Assembly: GCF_038561965.1 (NCBI RefSeq)
Contig: NZ_CP139348.1
Span: 806,001 to 870,000, forward strand
Direction of reading: 5' to 3'
DNA from: Stutzerimonas stutzeri
GTDB lineage: Bacteria > Pseudomonadota > Gammaproteobacteria > Pseudomonadales > Pseudomonadaceae
DNA: 64,000 nt
Every line of letters begins with the position of its first letter. Position 1 is the stretch's first letter. A model generated the notes under the pieces. It worked only from the letters and a program-made list of their open reading frames with translations, made no database searches and was not told where the DNA came from. Below, piece by piece: positions 52,621 through 62,337 of the stretch. Both the position numbers and the translations under genes were made by a program.

Positions 52621-53153
52621 CAGTAGCCCCCTTTCTTGCCGATGCCGGCATAGGTGAACTCGTAGCTCAGCTCGCAGCCTTCGAACCAGGGCGCGACGCC
52701 GGTTTCCTTGTCGGTGTGGCGACCGAACATGTTGTGCCCCGAGCCTGGCGGAAGAATCTTGTAGGTCAGCTGGTATTTGCCTGGGCCGAGCAGCTTGACG
52801 TTGTCACCGTAGTGCGGCCCATCGTTGGCCACCATCGGATGGAATTCGCCCTCCACCACCTCGTCGGAGCCTTTCTTGCGCAGCGTGTAGTGGATGCTCA
52901 GATACGGCACGAAGCTGCCTTCCTGCCAGCCGTTGCGGTTGTCTTCGGTGGCGCTGATATCGGCTTCCAGATGGACGTCGGACTCGGCGGCGGCGCGCAT
53001 CATGCCCGGCGGGTCCATTTCGACCGGCTGCAGATACACCGCGCCGACCTCCATGCCGCCGCACTGTTGCGGTTCGCCGATGGGGTATTCCTTCGCCTGG
53101 GCGAGCGGGGTGAGCAGCAAGGTGGTGATAGCCAGAGTGGCGGGGATGCGCAT
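52620..53153 (-). CDS. ftrA: FtrA, P19/Tp34-family periplasmic iron-binding protein
   Basis: 177-residue periplasmic protein of the P19 (Tpd) family that binds iron and copper for uptake. Signal peptide 1-20 (AQA); family motifs are GGMEVGAVYLQPVEMDPPG and HLEADISATEDNRNGW, with VPYLSIHYTL and PGSGHNMFGRHTD containing the conserved His and Met ligands. ATG 53153 follows a GGAGGC site. First gene of the operon, with a Fur-like site 57-74 bases upstream. Confidence 0.92.
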   Translation of the reverse strand: MRIPATLAITTLLLTPLAQAKEYPIGEPQQCGGMEVGAVYLQPVEMDPPGMMRAAAESDVHLEADISATEDNRNGWQEGSFVPYLSIHYTLRKKGSDEVVEGEFHPMVANDGPHYGDNVKLLGPGKYQLTYKILPPGSGHNMFGRHTDKETGVAPWFEGCELSYEFTYAGIGKKGGY

Positions 53154-53209
53154 TTGGGGAGCCTCCGGAAAGCAGAAAAGGACGGAGAGAAGATTGCACT
53201 TGCGCCTTC

Positions 53210-53227
53210 GAATGATAATGATTCGCG
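53210..53227 (-). promoter_or_regulatory. Fur-like box upstream of ftrA
   Basis: GAATGATAATGATTCGCG on the plus strand matches the core of the Fur consensus (GATAATGAT with an inverted half), suggesting iron-starvation control of ftrABCD. It lies 57 bases upstream of the ftrA start. Confidence 0.65.
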
Positions 53228-53426
53228 TCAATTTCCCAAGAAATATTTTGTTACCGGTGGCTGTATGCAAATCCGAATGTCACTACAAACCGCTGCTCGC
53301 GGGGGCTGTAGCCGAGCTGCGACCAGTCGTCACAGTAAGCCTGGTTGCCCGCCAACGAGCGGCGCGTTGCGAACCTGCATCGAACGAATCCTCTAACATG
53401 GTGCACTTTTCGTATCCGGGGCCTTC

Positions 53427-54854
53427 ATGCAACCGCCCGTAGCTCTCGACGCCCGCGCCGCACGGATCCTGCCGTGGCTGGTGGCGATCGCCTTCTTCAT
53501 GCAGACGCTCGACGGCACCATTCTCAACACCGCGCTGCCGGCCATGGCGCGTGATCTGGCGGAAAACCCGCTGCGCATGCAGGGCGTGGTGATCGCCTAC
53601 ATGCTGACCGTGGCGCTGCTGATTCCGGCGTCCGGCTGGATCGCCGACCGCTTCGGCAGCCGGCGCATCTTCGTTACCGCCATCGTGCTGTTCTCCGTGG
53701 GCTCGCTGTTCTGCGCGCTGTCCACCAGCTTCAACCAGCTGGTGGCGTCCCGTGTGCTGCAGGGGCTGGGCGGTGCATTGATGCTGCCGGTGGGGCGGTT
53801 GGTGGTGCTGCGGGCGTTTCCGCGCAGCGACTTCGTGCGGATCATGGCCTTCATCGCGCTGCCGGGGCTGGTCGGCCCGCTGCTTGGGCCAACCCTGGGC
53901 GGCTGGCTGGTGGAGTACGCCTCCTGGCACTGGATCTTCCTAATCAATCTGCCGGTGGGGGTGATCGGCTGTATCGCTGCGCTGCGTTTCATGCCGGATC
54001 TGAAGGGCCCCGAGCGGGTGCGCTTCGATACGCTGGGCTTCGTGCTGTTCGGCGCGGCGATGGTGCTGGTCACTATCGCTCTTGAAGGGCTCGGTCATAT
54101 GCACATGTCGCATGCTCACGTGATGCTGCTGCTGTTCGCAGGCGCGGCGTGCATGGCCGCTTACTGGCTGCGCGCGGGGCGCATCAGCGCGCCGCTGTTC
54201 AGTCCGGCACTGTTCCATACGCGCAGCTTTGCCGTGGGTATCTTCGGCAACCTGTTCGCCCGATTGGGCGGCGGCGCGTTGCCGTTCCTGCTGCCGCTGC
54301 TGCTGCAGGTGGCGCTGGGCTATTCGCCGGCGCAGGCCGGGATGAGCATGATCCCGCTGGCACTCGGGGCGATGGCAGTGAAGTCCCTGGCCAAGCCGAT
54401 CATCGACCGCCTCGGTTATCGCCGCCTGCTGATCGGCAACACCCTGCTGCTTGGCTGCCTGATCGCCAGTCTGGCGACCATCGATACGCTCACGCCGACC
54501 TGGCTGCTGCTGGTGCACCTCGGGCTGATCGGCATGGTCAACTCGATGCAGTTCACCGCGATGAACACCGTCACCCTGGTCGGCCTCAGCCATGCCGATG
54601 CCAGCAGCGGTAACAGCCTGTTGTCGGTGGTGGTGCAGTTGTCGATGAGCCTTGGTGTCGCCACTGCCGGTGCGCTGCTCGGTGGCTTCACGGTGGATGA
54701 CGCCCAGGGCAGCGAAGTGCTGCATGCATTCCAGCTGACCTTCCTCTGCGTCGGCGGCATGGCAATGCTGGCTGCCGCGTTGTTCCTGCAACTGGAACAT
54801 CGCGATCCCGCTCAGGCTGACGATCCGCGGCGTTCGGTGGATGTCGGTGAATAG
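53427..54854 (+). CDS. MFS drug exporter, DHA2/EmrB-QacA type
   Basis: 475-residue transporter with about 14 helices. The N-terminal FFMQTLDGTILNTALPAMA motif, GWIADRFGSRRIF loop and PGLVGPLLGPTLGGWLVE antiporter motif C mark the DHA2 drug:H+ antiporter group. The substrate is unknown. It is divergent from ftrA, with a 273-base gap that holds the Fur-like site and no other gene. Confidence 0.9.
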   Translation: MQPPVALDARAARILPWLVAIAFFMQTLDGTILNTALPAMARDLAENPLRMQGVVIAYMLTVALLIPASGWIADRFGSRRIFVTAIVLFSVGSLFCALSTSFNQLVASRVLQGLGGALMLPVGRLVVLRAFPRSDFVRIMAFIALPGLVGPLLGPTLGGWLVEYASWHWIFLINLPVGVIGCIAALRFMPDLKGPERVRFDTLGFVLFGAAMVLVTIALEGLGHMHMSHAHVMLLLFAGAACMAAYWLRAGRISAPLFSPALFHTRSFAVGIFGNLFARLGGGALPFLLPLLLQVALGYSPAQAGMSMIPLALGAMAVKSLAKPIIDRLGYRRLLIGNTLLLGCLIASLATIDTLTPTWLLLVHLGLIGMVNSMQFTAMNTVTLVGLSHADASSGNSLLSVVVQLSMSLGVATAGALLGGFTVDDAQGSEVLHAFQLTFLCVGGMAMLAAALFLQLEHRDPAQADDPRRSVDVGE

Positions 54855-54986
54855 CGCCGACGCCTATCTGTAATGTTTCACGACAGGTGGTTGCTTGAGC
54901 GCTGCGTCAGGCTGGCGCAGCGCCTACCGAGCTGAGCGGGATATGGCCGTCATGGCCATCGGCTCATCGCAAAGACCCGCTGCAAT

Positions 54987-55008
54987 TGTTTACCTGTTCA
55001 AGTAAACA
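54987..55008 (+). promoter_or_regulatory. 22-bp palindromic operator candidate
   Basis: TGTTTAC-N8-GTAAACA with perfect 7-base arms, 78 bases upstream of the small gene at 55086. It resembles sites of LacI- or TetR-type repressors; no known consensus fits with certainty. Confidence 0.55.
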
Positions 55009-55085
55009 TTATCGACCTGTCGTCATAAGCTACATATCGTTGAGGCTCTGAAGCGGCACTGCGCCGTTATCAAAGGAGCGAAACG

Positions 55086-55346
55086 ATGAGTGCAATGAGC
55101 CTAGCCTGGCTATTGATCGGCACCTCGCTGTGCAGCGTGATGGTGCTATTGGTATTGCTCTGGTTGCTATGGATGGGGCGGCAAAGCCAGTGCCGTGAGC
55201 TGACGGTATTGCGCGAGCTGCTGGATGGCCTCGGCCAGGTGATCGTGCGTCTGGAACAGGACAAGGCTGAATTGACCTCGGGGCTACGGGCGGAAAAAGC
55301 CCATGTTGCCCAGCTGCGCCGTCAGCTGGAACTGTTGCGCGGTTGA
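55086..55346 (+). CDS. Small membrane protein with coiled-coil tail
   Basis: 86-residue protein: one N-terminal transmembrane helix (about 6-30, LLIGTSLCSVMVLLVLLWLLW) followed by a heptad-rich cytoplasmic helix (LRELLDGLGQVIVRLEQDKAEL). A GGAGCGAAACG site precedes the ATG. Function unknown. It lies 97 bases upstream of edd on the same strand, with a HexR-like site between. Confidence 0.72.
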   Translation: MSAMSLAWLLIGTSLCSVMVLLVLLWLLWMGRQSQCRELTVLRELLDGLGQVIVRLEQDKAELTSGLRAEKAHVAQLRRQLELLRG

Positions 55347-55350
55347 TTGT

Positions 55351-55365
55351 TTGTTGTTTAAACAA
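55351..55365 (+). promoter_or_regulatory. HexR-type operator upstream of edd (site 1)
   Basis: TTGT-TGTTTAA-ACAA matches the TTGT-N7/8-ACAA core described for P. putida HexR, and TTGTTTAAACAA within it is a perfect palindrome. Confidence 0.6.
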
Positions 55366-55413
55366 ACATATTTCTTCGAAGCCGCCTGATTCGCCGTTAT
55401 GATTCCGACCTAT

Positions 55414-55430
55414 TGTTTATAAAAACTACA
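55414..55430 (+). promoter_or_regulatory. HexR-type operator next to edd start (site 2)
   Basis: TGTTTATAAAAACTACA; its reverse strand TGTAGTTTTTATAAACA resembles the enterobacterial HexR consensus and the element upstream of zwf. It ends 13 bases before the edd ATG. Confidence 0.5.
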
Positions 55431-55443
55431 AATAGGAGGTTTC

Positions 55444-57270
55444 ATGCATCCCGTAGTCGTCGAAGTCACCCAGCGCCTGATCGAGCGCAGCCGCCCGACG
55501 CGCGAGCCATATCTCGCCATGATTCGCGGCGCTGCCAGTGCTGGCCCCGCGCGCAACGGGGCGCAATGCGCGAACTTCGCCCACGGCGTTGCCGGTTGCG
55601 GTGCGCAGGACAAGCAGCGCCTGCGCCTGCCGGATGCGGCCAACGTCGCCATCGTCACCGCCTACAACGACATGCTTTCGGCTCATCAGCCGTACGAGGA
55701 CTACCCCGAACGCCTGCGCCAGGCGCTGCGCGACATCGGCTCGGTGGGACAGGTGGCGGGCGGCGTGCCGGCGATGTGTGATGGCGTCACCCAGGGCGAG
55801 CCGGGAATGGAGCTGGCCATTGCCAGTCGCGAGGTGATCGCCATGAGCACCGCGGTGGCGTTGTCGCACAACCTGTTCGATGCGGCGCTGTTGCTCGGTA
55901 TCTGCGACAAGATCGTTCCCGGGCTGCTGATCGGCGCGCTGCGCTTCGGTCATCTGCCGGCCGTGTTCGTGCCGGCCGGGCCGATGCCATCCGGCCTGGC
56001 CAACAAGGACAAGGCCGCGGTGCGCCAGCGCTATGCCGAAGGCAAGGCCAGTCGCGATGAACTGCTGGCGGCGGAGATGCAGGCCTACCACAGCCCTGGC
56101 ACCTGCACGTTCTACGGCACCGCCAACACCAACCAGATGCTGATGGAAGTGATGGGTCTGCATCTGCCGGGGTCGTCCTTCGTCAATCCGGGCACGCCAT
56201 TGCGCGATGCGCTGACCGCCGAGGCGGCGCACCAAGTCACTCGACTGACGCCGCAGGGTGGCAGCTTCACGCCGCTGGGTGAGCTGGTCGACGAGCGTGT
56301 GCTGGTCAACGCCATCGTCGCGCTGCATGCCACCGGCGGCTCGACCAACCACACCCTGCACATGCCGGCCATTGCCCAGGCGGCCGGCATCCAGCTGACC
56401 TGGCAGGACATGGCCGACCTCTCCGCCGTGGTGCCAACGCTGGCCCGGGTCTATCCCAACGGCTCGGCCGACATCAATCATTTCCATGCTGCGGGCGGTG
56501 TAGCGGTGCTGGTGCGCGAGCTGCTCGCGGCCGGCCTGCTGCACGAGGATGTGCATACCGTGATGGGCCGTGGGCTCAATCGCTACACCCAGGAGCCCTT
56601 CCTCGAAGACGGTCGGCTGACCTGGCGTGAAGGCGCGGCGGCGAGCCTGGACGAAAGCCTCCTGCGGCCGGTCGCTCGGCCGTTTTCTGCCGAAGGCGGT
56701 CTGCGGGTGATGAGCGGCAATCTCGGTCGCGGCGTGATGAAGGTGTCTGCCGTGGCTCCCGAGCATCGCGTCGTGGAGGCGCCGGCGCGAGTCTTTGCCG
56801 ATCAGCTGGAGTTGGTCGAGGCATTCAAGGCGGGCGAGCTGGAGCGCGACTTCATTGCGGTGGTGCGCTTCCAGGGGCCACGTGCCAACGGCATGCCCGA
56901 GTTGCACAAGCTGACGCCCTATCTCGGTCTGCTGCAGGACCGCGGTTTCAAGGTCGCGCTGGTTACCGACGGGCGCATGTCCGGTGCGTCGGGCAAGGTC
57001 CCGGCGGCAATTCATGTGTGTCCCGAAGCCATCGATGGCGGGCCGCTGGCGCGCTTGCGTGACGGTGATCTGCTGCGTGTGGATGGGCAAAGTGGCGTGC
57101 TCGAGGTGCTGGTCGATGCCGCGGAGCTGGCCGATCGTTCCCCGGTAGCGGCGCCTGCCGCGCAGGTGCAGGGTTGCGGGCGCGAGCTGTTCGGCTTTAT
57201 GCGGGCTGCGTTCAGTTCCGCCGAGCAGGGCGCCAGCGTATTCACCGCCGGGCTGGAGGCGCTGCGATGA
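55444..57270 (+). CDS. edd: Edd, phosphogluconate dehydratase
   Basis: First dedicated enzyme of the Entner-Doudoroff pathway: 6-phosphogluconate to KDPG. The 608-residue IlvD/Edd-family protein carries [14 protein letters not shown] with a cluster Cys, [11 protein letters not shown], and [19 protein letters not shown] ribosome-binding site precedes the ATG. The end overlaps glk by four bases. Confidence 0.96.
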   Translation: MHPVVVEVTQRLIERSRPTREPYLAMIRGAASAGPARNGAQCANFAHGVAGCGAQDKQRLRLPDAANVAIVTAYNDMLSAHQPYEDYPERLRQALRDIGSVGQVAGGVPAMCDGVTQGEPGMELAIASREVIAMSTAVALSHNLFDAALLLGICDKIVPGLLIGALRFGHLPAVFVPAGPMPSGLANKDKAAVRQRYAEGKASRDELLAAEMQAYHSPGTCTFYGTANTNQMLMEVMGLHLPGSSFVNPGTPLRDALTAEAAHQVTRLTPQGGSFTPLGELVDERVLVNAIVALHATGGSTNHTLHMPAIAQAAGIQLTWQDMADLSAVVPTLARVYPNGSADINHFHAAGGVAVLVRELLAAGLLHEDVHTVMGRGLNRYTQEPFLEDGRLTWREGAAASLDESLLRPVARPFSAEGGLRVMSGNLGRGVMKVSAVAPEHRVVEAPARVFADQLELVEAFKAGELERDFIAVVRFQGPRANGMPELHKLTPYLGLLQDRGFKVALVTDGRMSGASGKVPAAIHVCPEAIDGGPLARLRDGDLLRVDGQSGVLEVLVDAAELADRSPVAAPAAQVQGCGRELFGFMRAAFSSAEQGASVFTAGLEALR

Positions 57271-58226
57271 CGCTGGCGCTGGTCGGTGATATCGGCGGCA
57301 CCAATGCGCGTTTTGCCCTGTGGCGCGACTCGCAGCTTGAGTCGGTGCGGGTACTGGCCGCGGCGGATTTCGAAACCCCGGAGCAGGCAGTCGAACATTA
57401 CCTGTCAACGCTCGGCCTGGCGCCGGGCAGCATTCGCGCCATGTGCCTGGCCTGTGCCGGACCGGTCAAGGGCGAGCAGTTCACCTTCACCAACAATCAC
57501 TGGCGGCTGACGCGAAGCGACTTTTGCGGTGCCCTGCAGCTGGACGAGCTGCTGCTGATCAATGACTTCGCCGCGATGGCGCTGGGTATGACGCGGGTGG
57601 GCGAGGCGGAGCGCCGCATGATCTGCGCCGGCGAGGCCGAGCCGGATGCGCCGGCATTGGTCATCGGGCCGGGCACGGGGCTTGGTGTCGCCGCGTTGCT
57701 GCCCTTGGGTGGCGGTAATTGGCGCGCGCTGCCGGGGGAGGGCGGACACGTCGATCTGCCAGTGGCGGATGCGCATGAGGCGGCGCTGTGGCAGGTGCTG
57801 TTCGCTCAGCTTGGCCATGTGCGCGCCGAAGACGTACTCAGTGGCGGTGGCCTGTTGTTGCTCTATCGTGCGGTCTGCGGCTTGGCCGGTTTGATGCCCC
57901 GACTGGCGTCGCCGGCGGAGGTTACGGCGGCTGCGCTTGCGGGTGATCATGTGGCGGTGGCGGCCTTGGAGCAGTTCTGTGTCTGGCTCGGGCGGGTCGC
58001 CGGCAACAACGTGCTCACGCTCGGCGCGCGGGGAGGGGTGTATATCGTCGGCGGTGTGGTGCCGCGTTTCGCCGATTTCTTCGCGGCCAGTGGTTTCGCC
58101 CGCGGCTTCGCCAGCAAGGGCTGCATGAGTGGCTATCTCGGCGACGTACCGGTGTGGCTGGTTACCGCTGAATATCCGGGGCTGGAAGGCGCCGGCGTGG
58201 CGCTGGAGCAGGCGCTGGCGCGCTGA
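57267..58226 (+). CDS. glk: Glk, glucokinase
   Basis: ATP-dependent glucokinase of the bacterial ROK-unrelated type, feeding glucose-6-phosphate to the pathway. 319 residues. The phosphate motif [12 protein letters not shown] is at the N-terminus, NDFAAMA lies near 100 and [12 protein letters not shown] near 132. The ATG overlaps the edd stop (ATGA); the frame open from 57174 lies inside edd. Confidence 0.95.
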   Translation: MTLALVGDIGGTNARFALWRDSQLESVRVLAAADFETPEQAVEHYLSTLGLAPGSIRAMCLACAGPVKGEQFTFTNNHWRLTRSDFCGALQLDELLLINDFAAMALGMTRVGEAERRMICAGEAEPDAPALVIGPGTGLGVAALLPLGGGNWRALPGEGGHVDLPVADAHEAALWQVLFAQLGHVRAEDVLSGGGLLLLYRAVCGLAGLMPRLASPAEVTAAALAGDHVAVAALEQFCVWLGRVAGNNVLTLGARGGVYIVGGVVPRFADFFAASGFARGFASKGCMSGYLGDVPVWLVTAEYPGLEGAGVALEQALAR

Positions 58227-58300
58227 TCTGGCGGTATTGGGCGTGGTGATGGCGGGATGTTGTTATAGCAACATCCCGCGTCCGCGCTGCCTCGGTTTCT

Positions 58301-59170
58301 TTAGCCCGGTTCTTCATTCGCTGGATAGCGGCTGGCATTGAGGCTTTCCTTCACCTTGCGCAGATGCGGCTGGAAATCCACGCCACGGCGCAGGGTCATG
58401 CCGGTAGCGAGCACGTCGAGTACGGTGAGTTGGATGATGCGTGAGGTCATTGGCATGTAGATGTCGGTGTCCTCGGGAAGCGGAATGTTCAGGCTCAGCG
58501 TGCTGGCCTGCGCCAGTGGCGAGCCGGCGGCGGTCAGGCCGAGTACCGAGGCGCCGTTCTGCCGCGCGATACGTGCCACCTCTACCAATTCGCGGGTGCG
58601 CCCGGTGTAGGAAATGATCACGAACAGCTCGCCGGTATGCGCTACCGAGGCCAGCATGCGCTGCATCAGCACGTCCGAATGGGCGGTCACTGCCAGGTTG
58701 AAGCGGAAGAATTTGTGCTGCGCATCCAGCGCCACCGAGGCCGAGGCGCCGAGGCCGAAGAAGTGGATCTGCCGGGCCTGGATCATCAGGTCGACGGCGC
58801 GGCTGACCAGCTGCGGGTCGAGGCTCTGGCAGGCGCTGTCCAGCGAGGCGATGGCCGAGCCGAAAATCTTGCGCGTGTATTCCGCCGGGCCGTCGTCCGG
58901 TTCTACCGCCTGGCTTACATAGGCGGCGCCGCTGGCGAGGCTTTGCGCCAGCTGCATCTTCAGCTCGGGATAACCGCTGACGCCAAACGAGCGGCAGAAG
59001 CGGTTGACCGTAGGCTCGCTGACCTGGGCGGTCTGTGCCAGGGTGGCGATGCTGAAGCGAGTGGCCTGCTGCGGATTGCGCAGGATCACCTCGGCGACCT
59101 TGCGCTCGGCCTTGTTGAGGTCTTCGATGCGGCGCTGGATCTGCTCAAGCAGGTTGTGTACGCGGTCCAT
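58301..59170 (-). CDS. hexR: HexR, RpiR-family repressor of glucose catabolism
   Basis: 289-residue repressor with an N-terminal RpiR helix-turn-helix ([21 protein letters not shown]) and a C-terminal SIS domain ([25 protein letters not shown]) that binds KDPG. It controls edd-glk and zwf-pgl-eda, which surround it. Divergent from zwf with a candidate operator in the 171-base gap. Confidence 0.95.
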   Translation of the reverse strand: MDRVHNLLEQIQRRIEDLNKAERKVAEVILRNPQQATRFSIATLAQTAQVSEPTVNRFCRSFGVSGYPELKMQLAQSLASGAAYVSQAVEPDDGPAEYTRKIFGSAIASLDSACQSLDPQLVSRAVDLMIQARQIHFFGLGASASVALDAQHKFFRFNLAVTAHSDVLMQRMLASVAHTGELFVIISYTGRTRELVEVARIARQNGASVLGLTAAGSPLAQASTLSLNIPLPEDTDIYMPMTSRIIQLTVLDVLATGMTLRRGVDFQPHLRKVKESLNASRYPANEEPG

Positions 59171-59260
59171 GTCAGTCCTGATGCGGCTTGCGAAAGGGGT
59201 GGCCTATGCTACTGAGCAGGGTGCGGAGCGACCACAGGAATCTCGATTTGCGGTAAATGT

Positions 59261-59276
59261 TGTTTTTATTACTACA
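59261..59276 (+). promoter_or_regulatory. HexR-type operator between hexR and zwf
   Basis: TGTTTTTATTACTACA, sharing the TGTTT and ACTACA ends with the element at 55414 upstream of edd. It lies about 66 bases before zwf. Confidence 0.5.
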
Positions 59277-59341
59277 TTAAACTTGAATAACCAGGCATCG
59301 CCGTGTATTCATAGGGCAGTATTAGTAGAAGAACAAACATC

Positions 59342-60811
59342 ATGACGCCATTATCTGTCGAACCCTGCACCCTGGCGCTGTTCGGCGCCCTCGGTGATCT
59401 GGCCCTGCGCAAGCTGTTCCCCGCGCTTTATCAGCTCGATCGCGCCGGCCTGCTGCCAACCGAAACCCGTTTGCTCGCACTGGCTCGCGAGAGCAGCGAG
59501 GCGGCAAGCCATCTGGCAATGATTGAAGAGCATCTGCGCCGCCATGTCGGCGAGCGCGACCTCGATGAAGCCGTGCTGCAGCGCTTCATGGCGCGCCTGG
59601 ATTACCTGAGCATGGATTTCCGCCGTGCCGAGGATTTCGCCGCGTTGGCGGACAAGGCCGGCCAGGTCGAAAGCATCGTCGCTTTCTTCGCTACCCCGGC
59701 TTCGGTCTACGGCGCGATCTGCGCCGGGCTGGCCGAGGCGGGGCTGGCCGAGCGCACCCGCGTGGTGCTGGAAAAGCCCATCGGCCATGACCTGGAGTCC
59801 TCCCGCGAAGTGAACGATGCGGTGGCGCGCTTCTTCCCGGAAGACCGCACCTATCGCATCGACCATTACCTGGGCAAGGACACGGTGCAGAACCTGATCG
59901 CCCTGCGCTTCGCCAACAGCCTGTTCGAGACCCAGTGGAACCAGAACCACATCTCTCACGTGGAGATCACCGTTGCCGAAACGGTCGGCATCGAAGGGCG
60001 CTGGGGCTACTTCGACCAGGCCGGCCAGCTGCGCGACATGATCCAGAACCACCTGCTACAGCTGCTCTGCCTGATCGCCATGGACCCGCCCAGCGACCTC
60101 TCGGCCGACAGCATCCGCGACGAGAAGGTCAAGGTGCTCAAGGCGCTGGCGCCGATTGCGCCGGAGCAGCTCGGCCAGCAGCTGGTGCGCGGCCAGTACG
60201 TCGCCGGCAGCATCCTTGGCCGCCACGTGCCGGGCTATCTGGAGGAAGAAAATTCCAACACCCAGAGCGACACTGAAACCTTCGTCGCGCTGCGTGCCGA
60301 GATCTGCAACTGGCGCTGGGCCGGCGTGCCGTTCTACCTGCGCACCGGCAAGCGCATGCCGCAGAAGCTGTCGCAGATCGTCATTCACTTCAAGGCGCCG
60401 CCGCACTACATCTTCGCCCCGGAGCAGCGCCAGCTGATCGGCAACAAGCTGATCATCCGTCTGCAGCCGCAGGAAGGCATTTCGCTGCTGGTGATGACCA
60501 AGGACCAGGGCCTGGACAAGGGTATGCAGCTGCGCAGCGGCCCGTTGCAGCTGAATTTCTCGGAAACCTACAAGAGCCCGCGCATCCCCGATGCCTACGA
60601 GCGGCTGTTGCTCGAAGTGATGAAGGGCAACCAGAACCTCTTCGTGCGCAAGGACGAAATCGAATACGCCTGGAAGTGGTGCGACCAGCTGATCGACGGC
60701 TGGCAGCGCGTCGGCGCCCCCCCCAAACCTTACGCAGCAGGCAGCTGGGGACCGGCTGCTTCGATTGCCCTGATCAGCCGTGATGGCAGGAGTTGGTATG
60801 ACGATCTCTAA
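59342..60811 (+). CDS. zwf: Zwf, glucose-6-phosphate dehydrogenase
   Basis: NADP/NAD-dependent oxidation of glucose-6-phosphate to 6-phosphogluconolactone. 489 residues. The nucleotide motif is [18 protein letters not shown] near residue 11, with Gly-Ala-Leu-Gly in place of the usual GASGD start. The active-site motif is [14 protein letters not shown] near 170. It is first of zwf-pgl-eda and overlaps pgl by 14 bases. Confidence 0.96.
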   Translation: MTPLSVEPCTLALFGALGDLALRKLFPALYQLDRAGLLPTETRLLALARESSEAASHLAMIEEHLRRHVGERDLDEAVLQRFMARLDYLSMDFRRAEDFAALADKAGQVESIVAFFATPASVYGAICAGLAEAGLAERTRVVLEKPIGHDLESSREVNDAVARFFPEDRTYRIDHYLGKDTVQNLIALRFANSLFETQWNQNHISHVEITVAETVGIEGRWGYFDQAGQLRDMIQNHLLQLLCLIAMDPPSDLSADSIRDEKVKVLKALAPIAPEQLGQQLVRGQYVAGSILGRHVPGYLEEENSNTQSDTETFVALRAEICNWRWAGVPFYLRTGKRMPQKLSQIVIHFKAPPHYIFAPEQRQLIGNKLIIRLQPQEGISLLVMTKDQGLDKGMQLRSGPLQLNFSETYKSPRIPDAYERLLLEVMKGNQNLFVRKDEIEYAWKWCDQLIDGWQRVGAPPKPYAAGSWGPAASIALISRDGRSWYDDL

Positions 60812-61511
60812 TCTCGATCTGCCGGTGCAGACCCTGGGCTTCAGCCTTGGTGACGCCGAGCAGCTGGCCGGCGAACTGGCGCTGACCGTGAGCAACGCCC
60901 TGCGCAGTGCGATCACCGAGCGCGGTGCGGCGACGCTGGTGGTTTCCGGCGGCCGCAGCCCGATCGCCTTCTTCGAACGCCTGGCGCAGCAGGAACTGGA
61001 TTGGGCCAAGGTCACCGTCAGCCTCGCCGACGAGCGCTGGGTGCCGGTCAGTCATCCCGACAGCAACGAAGGTCTGCTGCGTCGCCACCTGCTGCAGGGG
61101 CCGGCTGCTGCAGCGCGCCTGGTCGGGCTTTACCAGAGCGCGGCGAGCCTGGAGCAGGCGGCCGAACGCGCCGATGCCGCGCTGGCCGAACTGCCGCCAA
61201 TCGATGTGCTGGTGCTGGGCATGGGTGAGGACGGCCACACCGCCTCGCTGTTTCCGGACAGCCCGAATCTGCAGCAGGCGCTCGACCCGCGTGGCACGCG
61301 GCGTTGCTTGCCGATGCAGGCGCCGACTGTGCCGCGCCAGCGTTTGAGCATGAGCCTGTCGTTGCTGGCCAGTGCCCGGCTGACGCTGCTCGCCCTGCAT
61401 GGTCGCGGCAAGCTCGCCACGCTCAATCAGGCCCTGGCTGGCGAGCCCTACGAAGCGATGCCGATCCGCGCCTTCCTCGCCCGTCCCCTCGAAATCTACT
61501 GGTGCCCCTGA
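60798..61511 (+). CDS. pgl: Pgl, 6-phosphogluconolactonase
   Basis: Hydrolyses 6-phosphogluconolactone. 237 residues of the DevB/SOL family, with [35 protein letters not shown] and [16 protein letters not shown] 60798 follows AGGAGTT; two in-frame Mets just upstream overlap zwf more and lack a site. Confidence 0.95.
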   Translation: MTISNLDLPVQTLGFSLGDAEQLAGELALTVSNALRSAITERGAATLVVSGGRSPIAFFERLAQQELDWAKVTVSLADERWVPVSHPDSNEGLLRRHLLQGPAAAARLVGLYQSAASLEQAAERADAALAELPPIDVLVLGMGEDGHTASLFPDSPNLQQALDPRGTRRCLPMQAPTVPRQRLSMSLSLLASARLTLLALHGRGKLATLNQALAGEPYEAMPIRAFLARPLEIYWCP

Positions 61512-61529
61512 GGCCGCAAGGAATTTTCC

Positions 61530-62267
61530 ATGACATCTATCCAAACCAGCGCCGAAGCCATGAACGACAAGATCGCCCTGATCGACAAGTGGTGCAGCGC
61601 TGCGCGCATCCTGCCGGTGATCACCATCGAGCGTGAGGCGGACATTCTGCCGCTGGCCGATGCTCTGGCCGCCGGCGGCCTGCGCGTGCTGGAAATCACC
61701 CTGCGTTCGGCGCTGGGCCTGGGCGCCATTCGCCTGCTGCGCGAGCAGCGCCCGGAGCTGATCGTCGGCGCCGGCACCGTGCTCGACGCCAACATGCTCG
61801 AGCAGGCCGAGGCCGCCGGTGCGCAGTTCATCGTCTCGCCCGGCAGCACGCCGGCGCTGCTCGAGGCCGCGTTGCAGGGGCCGCTGCCGCTGCTGCCGGG
61901 CGTCGCCAGCGCTTCGGAAATCATGCTCGGCTATGCCATGGGCTATCGCCGCTTCAAGCTGTTCCCCGCCGAGATCTGTGGCGGCGTGGCAGCGCTTAAG
62001 GCGCTGGGCGGGCCGTTCGGTGACATCCGCTTCTGCCCGACTGGCGGCGTCAATGCGCGCAACGCGCGGGACTACCTGGCCCTGACCAATGTGATGTGCG
62101 TCGGCGGCACCTGGATGGTCGATGCCAAGGCCGTGCGTGCCGGCGGCTGGGCCGCCATCGAAAGCGCCACGCGCCAGGCCCTGCAGGCGCTGGACAGCGC
62201 GTCGGCAGCCGAACTGCCGCGCGACTTCGACCTGCGCGCCGAGCGTGCCGAGCAGCGCGAGCTGTAA
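61530..62267 (+). CDS. eda: Eda, KDPG aldolase
   Basis: Cleaves KDPG to pyruvate and glyceraldehyde-3-phosphate, the last step of the pathway. About 245 residues. The Schiff-base Lys is in RRFKLFPAE near 149, with EITLRS near 56 and GAGTV near 82. An AAGGA site precedes the ATG; an alternative internal Met at 61560 would remove 10 residues. Confidence 0.95.
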   Translation: MTSIQTSAEAMNDKIALIDKWCSAARILPVITIEREADILPLADALAAGGLRVLEITLRSALGLGAIRLLREQRPELIVGAGTVLDANMLEQAEAAGAQFIVSPGSTPALLEAALQGPLPLLPGVASASEIMLGYAMGYRRFKLFPAEICGGVAALKALGGPFGDIRFCPTGGVNARNARDYLALTNVMCVGGTWMVDAKAVRAGGWAAIESATRQALQALDSASAAELPRDFDLRAERAEQREL

Positions 62268-62337
62268 TCGTCCCATCCCTTCGTGGCGGGCAAAGGCCCG
62301 CCGCTTCTCCCCCTTCTTCTCGCTACCTGGAGGTTGC

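Noticed and set aside
58227..58300. Small gene between glk and hexR
   Set aside because: The short frames have no ribosome-binding site and the gap is only 74 bases between convergent genes.
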